From: an uncultured Francisellaceae bacterium
GTDB lineage: Bacteria; Pseudomonadota; Gammaproteobacteria; UBA6186; Azoamicaceae
Direction of reading: 5' to 3'
NCBI GenBank assembly: GCA_945956915.1
Contig: CAMFJH010000016.1
Location: 1 to 52,811 of the forward strand
DNA length: 52,811 bases
In this document: in pieces, positions 34,009-42,943 of the stretch
How positions within the stretch are numbered: position 1 is the stretch's first letter
Layout of the letters: the number at the start of each line of letters is the position of its first letter
Made by a program: the position numbers and the translations under genes
The notes under the pieces: model-generated
Database searches by the model: none
What the model was told of the DNA's origin: nothing
What the model saw: the letters and a program-made list of their open reading frames with translations, nothing else

Positions 34009-36393
34009 ATGGAAGAACCATGGGGTGCAATATTAGAAGATGATGAGGATAAGGAGAGGAAAGAAAAGCCAGGAATTGAGCTAACAGGCTATTCCCTGGT
34101 TTTTTTTCAAGCAGTTGAAACCGTATTGGAACAAAGAAAAAAAGAATTTTTAGCAAGTCTTTTGCCAAATTTTTTGAATGCCTGCAAGTATATTTTAGAC
34201 TATTGTCCAGGCATGTCAGCGTTTGAAGGATCATGGCGAAAACAAAATAGCAAGTTTTTAACTATAAATGATGCACAACGTTTTATTGAAGACGATTTTT
34301 TTAGTAGTATTGAACAAAAACTACAAGGTGAAAATTGTAGTGTTGAACAAACAGAAATGGTATTGGGTACTTTTTTTATATCAAGTTTGATAAAGTTGTA
34401 TAATGCAGTCATGATCCAAAGTTTATTTCAAAAAAATCTTAGAGGGCTTGCCAAAAAATTGAAAGAAGAGCCTTTGGTCAATAATTCTGAGGGCATAAAA
34501 AAAGGGCTTGAATATATTTCAAAAATATTTAATGGTAAAACAGATGCTAAAAAACTTGAGGGAAAAATTTTAGAAGAGTTTATTACTATCTTTCAAAGTT
34601 TAGAATTAAATAATCCTCAAGCAATTATTAATTTGCTGACTTTGTTTTTTCTAAAACCATTTCCCTTTGAAATTAGAGAAAATGCTGGTTTTCTTATAAA
34701 GAATCCTCACTTAATATCAAAAGATATAGATGCTTCTGAAAACTTAATTGTAAAAAATCTTCAGATAATAAAGTCAGCTTTTGATACGGCAACTATGGCA
34801 CTTCAAACAATAAAAGATCAAAGGAAAATCGAGATTTTTGATGGGGAAATTTCTTCTGAATTTAAACAAAAAATTAAAATAGTAGTTAGGCTTGAAAAGG
34901 TGAAAGAAATCCATGATGAATTTGAAGAAATTTTTCAAAAAAAAATAATAGAAAACCTCAATGTTATATTGTATCAATATTATATTTTTGCTTGTTCAAA
35001 TAAGCCTCGGGGAAAAAGCTTAGATATATTTAGTGCAGTCCAACAATTTATGCAAAGCACAAATGAGCTTTTGCAAAATGAAGCATTCAAAGCTAAATTA
35101 AAAAAAGCGCGCTCTTTACGTGCTACGGTATTGTCTGTTCCAAAATCGCCTTTATTTACGGTAGAAATTTCGGATAAAGAGAAGGTTTATAAGGTTCATC
35201 GTGTAGAGTTGTTTAAAAACCGTGAAAGTTTAGCTGCATTGTTAAACGCAAATCCGCTTATAAAATCATTATTACTGTCACAAATTCCCATTGCTGTTAC
35301 GCTACAAATTTTACGTTTAGATAACGATTTTAAAGATGTTTCTACTGTTATGTGGTTTGAGCCGGTTTTAGGCATAATTGGCTTTGCTTGTGGCGTTTAT
35401 GCATTAAGAAACCCAAAAAAGTTAGTCAATGTACTCGTTAGAATCTTAGAAGCATTGTCCAGTAGTTCAGTTGTTTTAAGCAAATGCCTAGGCATTGCCA
35501 TTTTAGTGCATACCCAATTGTTTCCTGAAGAAGCAGAGTCAGGAGGGATTGATATGGAGAGATTTTTAAAAGTGATTGCTTCTGGTCCTATTACAATAGC
35601 CTTATTTTTTTGGCTATATAATTCGCTTAGCCCTGATTTTAAAGAAAAGCATTTGTGTAGAAAGTTAAGATTCACTTGTGATCTATTTAATCATTTTGCT
35701 ATTTATTTTGGTCTTAATCAGATTATCAGCATTGATATTGTCAGAATAATAAATAAAATGGAAACTGTTGATTTTTCGAGTGTATCAGCTAGAATATCAT
35801 TTGAAATTTTACCGGCCATTCCTGCTGCTTTTTTTGCTTATGCTAGAGTTGCCCCTATAGGGGTTTGTACAAAAAATAATATTTATGTGATCAGTGAAAG
35901 AGTTAATACTGCTGTACTGTATGGTTTTACTGTGTTTTTGCTTGGAAATTTAGGCGCGGACCTCGTTCTTGCTGAGAATTTGCCAATAGAACAAACAAAT
36001 TTTAGAAGGGTTTTCTTTCCTGCATTGCTTTTTGCTTCCATCGCGGTGATGCGTCATTTTGCAAATGATTTTCGTAAGATGTATTCTGGAAACCCTGAAA
36101 TCATTATCCAACAAATTATCAAAGAAGATGGATTGCAACAACCCTTTTTAAGGGCCGACAGAAGTCCTGCGCAAATAGATTCCGATGATGAAAGTAATAA
36201 TTCAGTTTGCCTTGATGAGAAACAAGTTGAGCGCTTAAGGGCAGAGCTAAGTCCAGCAGAAGAATCCTCAAAGGGGAAGAATTTAAATGGCAAAATGCAG
36301 CTAATGCTGTATAATGTTTTCCGTCAAAAAAAGGACTTGTCTATTAACCAGAGAGCAAAAAGCTCAGCCTGCTGTTCCTGTGCTATTTTATAA
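34009..36393 (+). CDS. Multi-pass membrane protein ending in a CaaX box, candidate effector
   Basis: A 794-residue protein. Residues 1-410 are soluble and helical with coiled-coil potential. Residues about 415-690 hold six to eight hydrophobic segments (for example VLGIIGFACGVYAL, ITIALFFWL, VLYGFTVFLLGN). A polar tail (about 700-785) is followed by the C terminus SSACCSCAIL. The last four residues fit a CaaX box with Leu at X (geranylgeranylation in host cells), and the neighbouring Cys residues could be palmitoylated. A basic RQKK/QRAK stretch lies just ahead. Bacteria lack prenyltransferases, so this points to a host-directed product. No homologous family recognised. The start has TAGGAG upstream. 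Confidence 0.8.
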   Translation: MEEPWGAILEDDEDKERKEKPGIELTGYSLVFFQAVETVLEQRKKEFLASLLPNFLNACKYILDYCPGMSAFEGSWRKQNSKFLTINDAQRFIEDDFFSSIEQKLQGENCSVEQTEMVLGTFFISSLIKLYNAVMIQSLFQKNLRGLAKKLKEEPLVNNSEGIKKGLEYISKIFNGKTDAKKLEGKILEEFITIFQSLELNNPQAIINLLTLFFLKPFPFEIRENAGFLIKNPHLISKDIDASENLIVKNLQIIKSAFDTATMALQTIKDQRKIEIFDGEISSEFKQKIKIVVRLEKVKEIHDEFEEIFQKKIIENLNVILYQYYIFACSNKPRGKSLDIFSAVQQFMQSTNELLQNEAFKAKLKKARSLRATVLSVPKSPLFTVEISDKEKVYKVHRVELFKNRESLAALLNANPLIKSLLLSQIPIAVTLQILRLDNDFKDVSTVMWFEPVLGIIGFACGVYALRNPKKLVNVLVRILEALSSSSVVLSKCLGIAILVHTQLFPEEAESGGIDMERFLKVIASGPITIALFFWLYNSLSPDFKEKHLCRKLRFTCDLFNHFAIYFGLNQIISIDIVRIINKMETVDFSSVSARISFEILPAIPAAFFAYARVAPIGVCTKNNIYVISERVNTAVLYGFTVFLLGNLGADLVLAENLPIEQTNFRRVFFPALLFASIAVMRHFANDFRKMYSGNPEIIIQQIIKEDGLQQPFLRADRSPAQIDSDDESNNSVCLDEKQVERLRAELSPAEESSKGKNLNGKMQLMLYNVFRQKKDLSINQRAKSSACCSCAIL

Positions 36394-36502
36394 ATAAAGA
36401 AAGTTAACTTAATTTATGGCTCTGAAAATGTATGATTATTGTCTATACTCTAAAGGAGTAGACAGAATATTAGCTTTGCATATACAAAAGGAGAATTCCA
36501 AG

Positions 36503-37102
36503 ATGCTTGAAAATAGAAAAAAACTCACGATCTTATCAATAACTTTTTTATTATTTTTGATCAACCCAATGATGGTGAGTGCAACGGGTGCCCTAGCAAA
36601 ACCTACGAATGCAGAGCAAACGGGGGAAAGTAAAAATGAGCTAAATAAAGCAAGCCAACCACAGGAATTTTATTTAATTATTCAATCGGCTCCAAAAGCC
36701 AATATAGAAAAAAATGATGTTTCTAAACCAGGCACTTTTAAGCTGACCTTACATGATGTTTCTCCTTATGCCATCGCATTTACACAAAGACCTATCCGAA
36801 AAGTTGAATTAATTACCCTAGATCAACTGTTAAAACTTTGGAATAATTCAGATCCCAATGGATTTACAATAAATCCACCTAATGCTGCTGTGAATGCTTT
36901 TATAGAAGATTCGGGATCTCAAGAACATCTAAACTTTTTTGTTCAATTGCTAGAACCTAAGTATAATGCTCAAAAAAGAACTTTGACCTACGTTGTTAAT
37001 CCTTTAGAGGGAAATCCAACTGCAATGCCAGATTCTGCAACCTTAGGGCATGTTAATTTATTTATTGACGATATTTGCCTTAATTGTTGGTGGCCAAAAT
37101 AG
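36503..37102 (+). CDS. Secreted hypothetical protein
   Basis: A 199-residue protein; AAAGGAG before the ATG at 36503 fixes the start over an earlier codon. The signal peptide (about residues 1-25) ends MMVSA. The mature body is a single soluble domain: FYLIIQSAP, FKLTLHDVSPYAIAFTQRPIRK, DPNGFTINPPNAAVNAFI, RTLTYVVNP. I associate this arrangement with a small family of uncharacterised secreted proteins having LTLxxVxPxVxxFxDRP, but cannot name it. A downstream outer-membrane-like gene follows after 21 bp, so the two are probably co-transcribed. Confidence 0.7.
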   Translation: MLENRKKLTILSITFLLFLINPMMVSATGALAKPTNAEQTGESKNELNKASQPQEFYLIIQSAPKANIEKNDVSKPGTFKLTLHDVSPYAIAFTQRPIRKVELITLDQLLKLWNNSDPNGFTINPPNAAVNAFIEDSGSQEHLNFFVQLLEPKYNAQKRTLTYVVNPLEGNPTAMPDSATLGHVNLFIDDICLNCWWPK

Positions 37103-37123
37103 CCATTTTCGAGGATCTTTTAT

Positions 37124-38023
37124 TTGGGTTATATAAAATTTTCTGTCTATTTTTTATGTGTCTTTTCAATGATAAACACATCATTTTGTTATGGGAGCAC
37201 GCCTGTCAAAAAAAAAGAAAAAGAGGAAGAACCGCCTAAAATCGGAAATTTTTCTTTGCCATCTTCCCAGCAACCGGGTTCTTTAATAAGTTTTGGTGAA
37301 AATATTTTTGATAAAGGCACCGTACAAATTAATATTACGAGTGATTATTTTTATGCTAAAGGCAAATACTCAACGGATCTTATGCCCAATATTATATACG
37401 CCCCCTCGGATACCTCTTCTATCTATTTAGCAATTCCTTTTGCACCTAAATACAAAGATAATATTTTTTCTTCAAGAGGTATTGAAGATATCATTTTACA
37501 ATATGAATATGCTTTTTATAATACTCAAAACGTATCTTTTACTGAACAAGCAACAGTGGTTACGAATCTTTCGATACCTACGGGAAGTGTTTCAAAATAT
37601 CCGACTTTAGGATTTGGATCACCAGCTTGTTTCCTAGGTGCAACTTTTTTACGAACCTGTGTGGATTGGCTGTTATTCAGCTCTCAGGGGGTAAATTTGA
37701 CTTCAAGAGATAATGAAACAAAATTTGGAAACGCATTGCTTTATCAATTTGGAATAGGTAGGAATATCGCTTATAGCAGCAATAAATGGATTTTTAATTG
37801 GGCCTTGGAATTAACAGGTCAATGCATTCAAAAGAATATAATCAATTCTGAAAAGGATCCCAATTCTGGGGGGAATGTGATATTACTAAGTCCTTCTTTG
37901 TGGTATTCTACTAAAAATCTTATCTTACAAATGGCTGTAGGAAAGCCTATTGTTCAAAATCTATACGGCATTCAAGCTAAAAATAAATATGTTTTATTTG
38001 CTAATATTGCTTGGACTTTTTAA
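37124..38023 (+). CDS. Predicted outer-membrane beta-barrel protein
   Basis: A 299-residue protein starting at TTG with GAGGA about 8 bp upstream. A signal peptide (CVFSMINTSFCYG) is followed by a Lys/Glu-rich linker. A series of amphipathic strands comes next, ending in the typical terminal aromatic (IAWTF). No substrate motif is visible. The layout resembles the MetA-pathway/phenol-degradation type of 12-stranded barrels, but only in style. It directly follows the small secreted protein and may form a complex with it. Confidence 0.65.
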   Translation: MGYIKFSVYFLCVFSMINTSFCYGSTPVKKKEKEEEPPKIGNFSLPSSQQPGSLISFGENIFDKGTVQINITSDYFYAKGKYSTDLMPNIIYAPSDTSSIYLAIPFAPKYKDNIFSSRGIEDIILQYEYAFYNTQNVSFTEQATVVTNLSIPTGSVSKYPTLGFGSPACFLGATFLRTCVDWLLFSSQGVNLTSRDNETKFGNALLYQFGIGRNIAYSSNKWIFNWALELTGQCIQKNIINSEKDPNSGGNVILLSPSLWYSTKNLILQMAVGKPIVQNLYGIQAKNKYVLFANIAWTF

Positions 38024-38111
38024 ATAATGCTTCCTTGACTTTTTGTGTATTTTAGTCTACTTTTGTTTTAGTTTAAGGTATGTTTTATAATTCTCTTTTT
38101 AGGGAGCTTAT

Positions 38112-39176
38112 ATGTTTCGAGAAAGTGCTTCTTATAATATTCAATTATTAGAAAAAATTATTGAAACACAAAGCATTCTGATTGCGGCTCAATTTAATTT
38201 AAATGATTTTATGCAATTGGTTGCTCAAAAAATGCAGGATTTAACGCCGGCTACAGGGGCTGTGGTTGAACTTGTGGAAGGTGAGTTTATGGTTTATAAG
38301 GCTGTGGCGGGCACAGTTGCTAATTATCATAACTTGAAACTTCCTATGAAAAACAGTATTTCGGGATTATGCATTCTTGAAAATAAAGTTTTGATTTCAA
38401 AAGATACAGAAGTAGATGCACGGGTTAACTTGGAAGCTTGTAGAAAAGTACTGGCACGCTCTATGGTTGTTGCACCGCTTATTTACTCAGGGAAAACAGT
38501 GGGTGTTATCAAAATTTTATCCAGACACCCTGAAGCCTTTAATCAATTACATATTAAAATATTAGAAACCATGGCAAGTTTAATTGCTGCTGGATTAAAC
38601 AACCAAATTATCTTTGAAGAAAAAGAAAAAGTAATTAAAAAACTTAAAGAAGCTAGGCAACGATTGTCTTATATGGCTAAACATGATTTTCTCACTAAAC
38701 TTCCGAATAGAAAATTCTTTGAGGAAGTTTTGCACCATGCTATGGATAAATCACAACGTAAAAAAAGCCTTATTGCCTTAATGTTTTTAGACATCGATCA
38801 TTTTAAATGGGTGAATGATAATTTAGGACATCCAATAGGCGATAAATTATTGGTTAAATTTGCGGATTTTCTTAAAAATAATGTGCGTAAATACGATTTT
38901 ATTGTTCGGCTGGGTGGGGATGAATTTGTTATTTTGTTAGATGATCTTCACGAGAAAGAAGAAGCGATAAAAATTGCTGAAAAATTAATTGATAATTTAA
39001 GACAAACACCGCTTTTAACGGTAGAAACCCCCAAGATATCGACCAGTATAGGCATTGCTTTTTATAATGGCGAAGCTTTGAGTTCAACGGAATATATCAA
39101 AAAAGCAGATGAAGCATTATATGAAGTAAAGGCTGCGGGTAGAAATGGCTTTAAAGTATCCACTTCGACAGTATAG
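38112..39176 (+). CDS. GAF-GGDEF diguanylate cyclase
   Basis: A 354-residue cytosolic enzyme making cyclic di-GMP from two GTP. A GAF-type sensor covers about residues 15-168, followed by a linker helix and a GGDEF domain (about 190-350). The active site is RLGGDEF (GGDEF 268-272), the metal Asp lies in FLDIDHFKWVND, and the product-inhibition site RxxD is present as RKYD (259-262). All catalytic positions are intact. There is no membrane segment. A ribosome-binding site AGGGAG lies just ahead of the ATG. The ligand of the GAF domain is unknown. Confidence 0.9.
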   Translation: MFRESASYNIQLLEKIIETQSILIAAQFNLNDFMQLVAQKMQDLTPATGAVVELVEGEFMVYKAVAGTVANYHNLKLPMKNSISGLCILENKVLISKDTEVDARVNLEACRKVLARSMVVAPLIYSGKTVGVIKILSRHPEAFNQLHIKILETMASLIAAGLNNQIIFEEKEKVIKKLKEARQRLSYMAKHDFLTKLPNRKFFEEVLHHAMDKSQRKKSLIALMFLDIDHFKWVNDNLGHPIGDKLLVKFADFLKNNVRKYDFIVRLGGDEFVILLDDLHEKEEAIKIAEKLIDNLRQTPLLTVETPKISTSIGIAFYNGEALSSTEYIKKADEALYEVKAAGRNGFKVSTSTV

Positions 39177-39177
39177 C

Positions 39178-40062
39178 TTATTGTGCAAGCATTTTTTTGA
39201 TTTTTGGGATCGCTTTACGGGCAGCTTTTTTTCCTTCAGAATATAAATAATCATTATACTCATCGGTAAATGTTCCGATATTTTTAAAATCAAAATCGAT
39301 GACGATATCCGCATTTTCAATTGAATTTTGACACTGTTTGATATAGGAGATCTCCATGCTGCGCATAAGAAGACCCAACAAATGATTGGGTGAGCTATCT
39401 GGAAGTTTTTCAGCAATATTAACAGCAATGATTTTTTTAAAGCCTAATTTTTTTGCCAGTTTAACGGGAACGGGTTCAACAATGCCGCCATCGACAAAGT
39501 ATTGATTAGAAATTTTTATCGGTTGGAAGGCACCTGGGTATGCGGCAGATGCTAAAATGGGTTCAATCAGAGCTCCCTGGCTAAATGCGGTTATATTGCC
39601 AAATTGCAAGTTAGTTGCAATTGCTATAAAAGGGATCTTTAAGTTACAAAACTGATATGCTTTGATATGTTTTTTTAAATAAGCCCGTAATAAAGTTTGG
39701 CTATAAAGGCTATAAGGCCACTCACTTGGGCTAAGTGCCATGACTTCTGATTTTTTTCCAGATAAAATGGCATTTTTTAAATTTTGAATATTGGGATTTG
39801 ATGCATACATGCCACCCACAATGGCACCAGCGCTACACCCTATGATGAGATCAGGTTTAATACCGGCTTTATCTAATTCTTCTAGTACGCCAACGTGTGT
39901 AATGCCTTTGGCACCGCCGCCCCCCAATATTAAAGCCAGTCCTTTATTTTTAAAAGTTTGTTGTTTGGGCAAGAGCGGTGTTAATTCATCGTTGAAGGTT
40001 ATTTTAGGAGCACAACCTACCAAAGCGGTGGCTAAGAGGAATATGAATATAAAACGTAACAT
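39178..40062 (-). CDS. Patatin-like phospholipase lipoprotein, RssA-like
   Basis: A 294-residue protein. A lipoprotein signal (LVGC at residues 14-17) anchors it to a membrane. The oxyanion loop GGGGAKG (47-53), the nucleophile motif GCSAG with Ser77, and the DGG catalytic Asp (D191) are complete, so it should be an active acyl hydrolase on phospholipids or lipid droplets. Size and order fit the short RssA/YlbK-type patatins. Its stop lies one base past the end of the diguanylate cyclase in convergent orientation. Confidence 0.88.
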   Translation of the reverse strand: MLRFIFIFLLATALVGCAPKITFNDELTPLLPKQQTFKNKGLALILGGGGAKGITHVGVLEELDKAGIKPDLIIGCSAGAIVGGMYASNPNIQNLKNAILSGKKSEVMALSPSEWPYSLYSQTLLRAYLKKHIKAYQFCNLKIPFIAIATNLQFGNITAFSQGALIEPILASAAYPGAFQPIKISNQYFVDGGIVEPVPVKLAKKLGFKKIIAVNIAEKLPDSSPNHLLGLLMRSMEISYIKQCQNSIENADIVIDFDFKNIGTFTDEYNDYLYSEGKKAARKAIPKIKKMLAQ

Positions 40063-40164
40063 AAGTTGTTTAACTCGTTGTAGTAAAAAATATCTGATAT
40101 ATTAACACGATCTTAGGCATTGGTGTAAAATGGAAATTTGGTTATTAATTTAAAAGGACTTAAT

Positions 40165-41379
40165 ATGAAACACCCACTTGAACGGATATTATTCGGAACA
40201 CTCTTGTCTTGTCTATTTTCCCAAAATGTTTATGCAAGTGGATTTCAGGTTTTTGAAATGGGCACTGGCATTATTGGCACAGCTGCTGTAGGTCAAGCAA
40301 CAACCTTTGATGCCTCCAGCAGTTATTTTAATTGTGCAGCCATGACAAAGCTCAGTGATTCGGAAGTACAATTGGCTTCTCAATTGTTTAGCTCACAGAT
40401 TAAATTTAGGCCGAATTTTCATAATACTTTTTCAGGAAATGGAAATAGAAATGCGGGTGGCCTACTGGCGGGTATGAGTTTTTTTGGCGTTTTAGATTGT
40501 AATGAAGACCTAAAATTCGGTCTTTCTGTCACTTCTCCTTTTGGAGGTTTAGTGAGCTATACCGATGGCTGGGTGGGGCGCTACTTTAATCAAAGTGCGG
40601 ATCTATTAACTTTGGATCTAAACCCTTCGGTAGCTATTCAGATCGATGACTCTTTATCCTTAGGACTAGGTGTTTTGCTGGAGTATGCCACTTTAGAGAA
40701 CCGATCAGCAATTCCTATTTCAGCACCTGGAGATGGGCAAGCCGATGTAAATGCGCACAGTTATGCGCCTGGTGCAACACTTGGATTATTATGGACGCCT
40801 TGTGAGGGAACAAACCTTGGAATTGCGTACCGTTCTAGTGTAAACCATCATTTGAAAGGGAACATCACTTTTTTAAGATTAGATGTGGTACCTGCTGTTT
40901 CAGTTACCATTAAAACACCCCAAAGTATCATTAGCAGCTTAAGCCAAGAAATAACACCTGATTTTAAATTATTGGGAGAAGTGGCTTGGGTGAATTGGAA
41001 AGTATTTAAAAATACCGATGTAGAGATTGCGGGCATAACCTTGCCTGCGACAAAGCATTGGAAAAACACTTATCGGGTAGGTATTGGTGGGCACTATTGT
41101 TTTTCTTCAAATTGGATGTATAAAGCAGGTGTTTCTTATGACAGTTCGCCTTGTAATGCCAGAGAACGCTTACCCAATTTACCGGTAGATAAACAATGGA
41201 GAGTAGGTACGGGTTTGCTTTATAAAACCTGTAGCAATGTCGAATTGGGTTTTGATTATGAGTATATTTCTTTTGGTAAAGCCTCTATATTTAATCGAAC
41301 GCGCCTAGGGACATTGGCTGGCCATTATGTGCGAAATCGTGCTCATGTCTTTGCAGTTCACATCAACATGGCATTGTAA
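40165..41379 (+). CDS. OmpP1/FadL family outer-membrane transporter
   Basis: A 404-residue barrel protein for hydrophobic substrates such as long-chain fatty acids. The signal peptide ends QNVYASG, and FadL-type N-terminal features follow: SGFQVFEMGTGIIGTAAVG and DASSSYFNCAAMTKL, the NPA-like plug region. The body alternates strands. The ATG at 40165 with AAAAGGA upstream is preferred over the codon nine positions earlier. A 41-bp inverted repeat follows the gene. FadL gives intracellular bacteria access to host lipids, and together with the adjacent patatin it points to lipid use. Confidence 0.85.
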   Translation: MKHPLERILFGTLLSCLFSQNVYASGFQVFEMGTGIIGTAAVGQATTFDASSSYFNCAAMTKLSDSEVQLASQLFSSQIKFRPNFHNTFSGNGNRNAGGLLAGMSFFGVLDCNEDLKFGLSVTSPFGGLVSYTDGWVGRYFNQSADLLTLDLNPSVAIQIDDSLSLGLGVLLEYATLENRSAIPISAPGDGQADVNAHSYAPGATLGLLWTPCEGTNLGIAYRSSVNHHLKGNITFLRLDVVPAVSVTIKTPQSIISSLSQEITPDFKLLGEVAWVNWKVFKNTDVEIAGITLPATKHWKNTYRVGIGGHYCFSSNWMYKAGVSYDSSPCNARERLPNLPVDKQWRVGTGLLYKTCSNVELGFDYEYISFGKASIFNRTRLGTLAGHYVRNRAHVFAVHINMAL

Positions 41380-41404
41380 TACTGTAAACTTAAGAGGGTA
41401 TATA

Positions 41405-41445
41405 CAGGTATTAAATTTGGGTTGTAGAACCTAGTTTAATACCTG
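41405..41445 (+). terminator. Long hairpin after the FadL-like gene
   Basis: CAGGTATTAAA (41405-41415) pairs perfectly with TTTAATACCTG (41435-41445). The inner sequence adds a second stem, GGGTT against AACCT, around a GTAG loop. The total is 41 bases with few mismatches. A T run is missing, so it may be a terminator-like structure, an mRNA stabiliser or a mobile-element end. Confidence 0.5.
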
Positions 41446-41509
41446 CTGTCCTAAATAGTAGAATTTAAAAATTTAAAGTACCAATATGCAGTTTATAAGG
41501 GGTACATAC

Positions 41510-42022
41510 ATGAAGAAGAATATTATTCAGAATTATTTACAAACGGTTTCGGCCTTTATGCATGGCAAAGAGAAATCTGCTATTCGAGCTTGGAGATTAG
41601 CCCAACGTCCTTTTGTTTCGCAATCACATTTAAAAGAGCACAAAACACAATTAGGGAAAAAACAGCTTATCTCAGATGCGACATTACTGTCTATTAAAGG
41701 GGAACAGTTATTAAAGATTACTCAAATAAAATTACAAAATATCTTAAATAGACTAGACAAAGAAACAAAGCAGAAAGTTGAGAGTATCATGCTCTCAGAT
41801 GAAGAATTAATGTGTGTGTTGGGAAATAAAACTCAAGGCAATCTTAAATTTTCAGGACTTGATCTTATTGTCAATCAATTGATGTTTTATAATAAACAAT
41901 TAATTGCTGCTGAAATAGAATTAAAACATGTTCAAGCAAAAATTACTCAATCTGAGTTAAAACAAGATCCTGATCTCATGCAAAATAATCGGCATAAAAG
42001 AAAAAGATCTCCCTCCAATTAA
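41510..42022 (+). CDS. Hypothetical protein with basic C-terminal tail
   Basis: A 170-residue helical protein. The start at 41510 follows AAGGGG and is better placed than the ATG eight codons earlier. The central part is helical with many Lys and Gln (KGEQLLKITQIKLQNIL), without signal peptide or membrane segments. The extreme C terminus reads NRHKRKRSPSN, a run of basic residues of the nuclear-localisation type. No family recognised. Confidence 0.65.
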   Translation: MKKNIIQNYLQTVSAFMHGKEKSAIRAWRLAQRPFVSQSHLKEHKTQLGKKQLISDATLLSIKGEQLLKITQIKLQNILNRLDKETKQKVESIMLSDEELMCVLGNKTQGNLKFSGLDLIVNQLMFYNKQLIAAEIELKHVQAKITQSELKQDPDLMQNNRHKRKRSPSN

Positions 42023-42121
42023 TGTATGTGTTTTTAAGTTGTTTAACTAATTCGAGTGGTGTTGTGTTTACTTGTATCTAGGCTAAAATTAAACGATGGG
42101 AACTAAACATAAGGAATATAA

Positions 42122-42928
42122 ATGATTAATTATATAATCAATTTTTTGTATGGCATTTCAAATCCAGTGTTGTATATATTGATTTTTGTTATGACTCTGA
42201 TTCTTTCTTTGAGTTTTTTGTTTTTAGTTCGACATTTATTACCCCATCATATTAGATACACTGACAATGGTGTTATAGGGGCGGTAGGGGCTTCTATTAC
42301 GGTATTGTATGCGATTGTTATGGGTTTTACAGCTTTTTATATTTTTGATAATTATAATCAAGCAGAGGCTGCAGTTCAGCGTGAAGCAAGTCTTACAGCC
42401 AGTATTTATCGATATAGCCTGCTATTGCCAGTGCCCACCGGTATTGATATCCAAAAAGATATAAAATCGTATATTCAACATGTTGTGTCTTCTGAGTGGA
42501 TAGCTTTAAAAAACGGCAATGAGCCTGATGAATTGGGAAATACCATTATTGATAAAATTGAAACCCAAACGGCCCTGTTTAATGAGGCTAAAGAAAGTGA
42601 TCAAAATAGATACATACGAAATAAAATTTTAGGTGAGGTGCAATCGATATTTGATGCTAGGGAAAAACGAATAGGGAAGGCTCGCTCGGCCTTAGGTCCC
42701 GATATTTGGTTTGTGATTGTGTTAGGTGCTTTTTTTATGTTGGGTATAAATTTTCTATTTGGAGCGACCTTATTGATGCATATTATTTTAATGTTTTGTT
42801 TGTCAGCTGTTATTTCCTCTATTATCTTTTTGATTGTTGCTTTAAATTTTCCATTTAGAGGAGAATTTGGTGTCAGTCCAGAAGCTTTTCAATCGGTACT
42901 CACTCGTATTATTAAAAATAATACATAA
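42122..42928 (+). CDS. DUF4239 family membrane protein
   Basis: A 268-residue inner-membrane protein with helices at about residues 13-38, 47-75, 190-212 and 214-240, and a hydrophilic helical middle (about 75-185). The motif GAVGASITVLYAIVMGFTAFYIFDNY after the second helix is typical of DUF4239, whose members look like bestrophin-type channels. The ATG follows AAGGAA by 6 bp. The next gene begins 15 bp after its stop. Function unknown. Confidence 0.75.
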   Translation: MINYIINFLYGISNPVLYILIFVMTLILSLSFLFLVRHLLPHHIRYTDNGVIGAVGASITVLYAIVMGFTAFYIFDNYNQAEAAVQREASLTASIYRYSLLLPVPTGIDIQKDIKSYIQHVVSSEWIALKNGNEPDELGNTIIDKIETQTALFNEAKESDQNRYIRNKILGEVQSIFDAREKRIGKARSALGPDIWFVIVLGAFFMLGINFLFGATLLMHIILMFCLSAVISSIIFLIVALNFPFRGEFGVSPEAFQSVLTRIIKNNT

Positions 42929-42943
42929 ATATGAGAGAATAAT

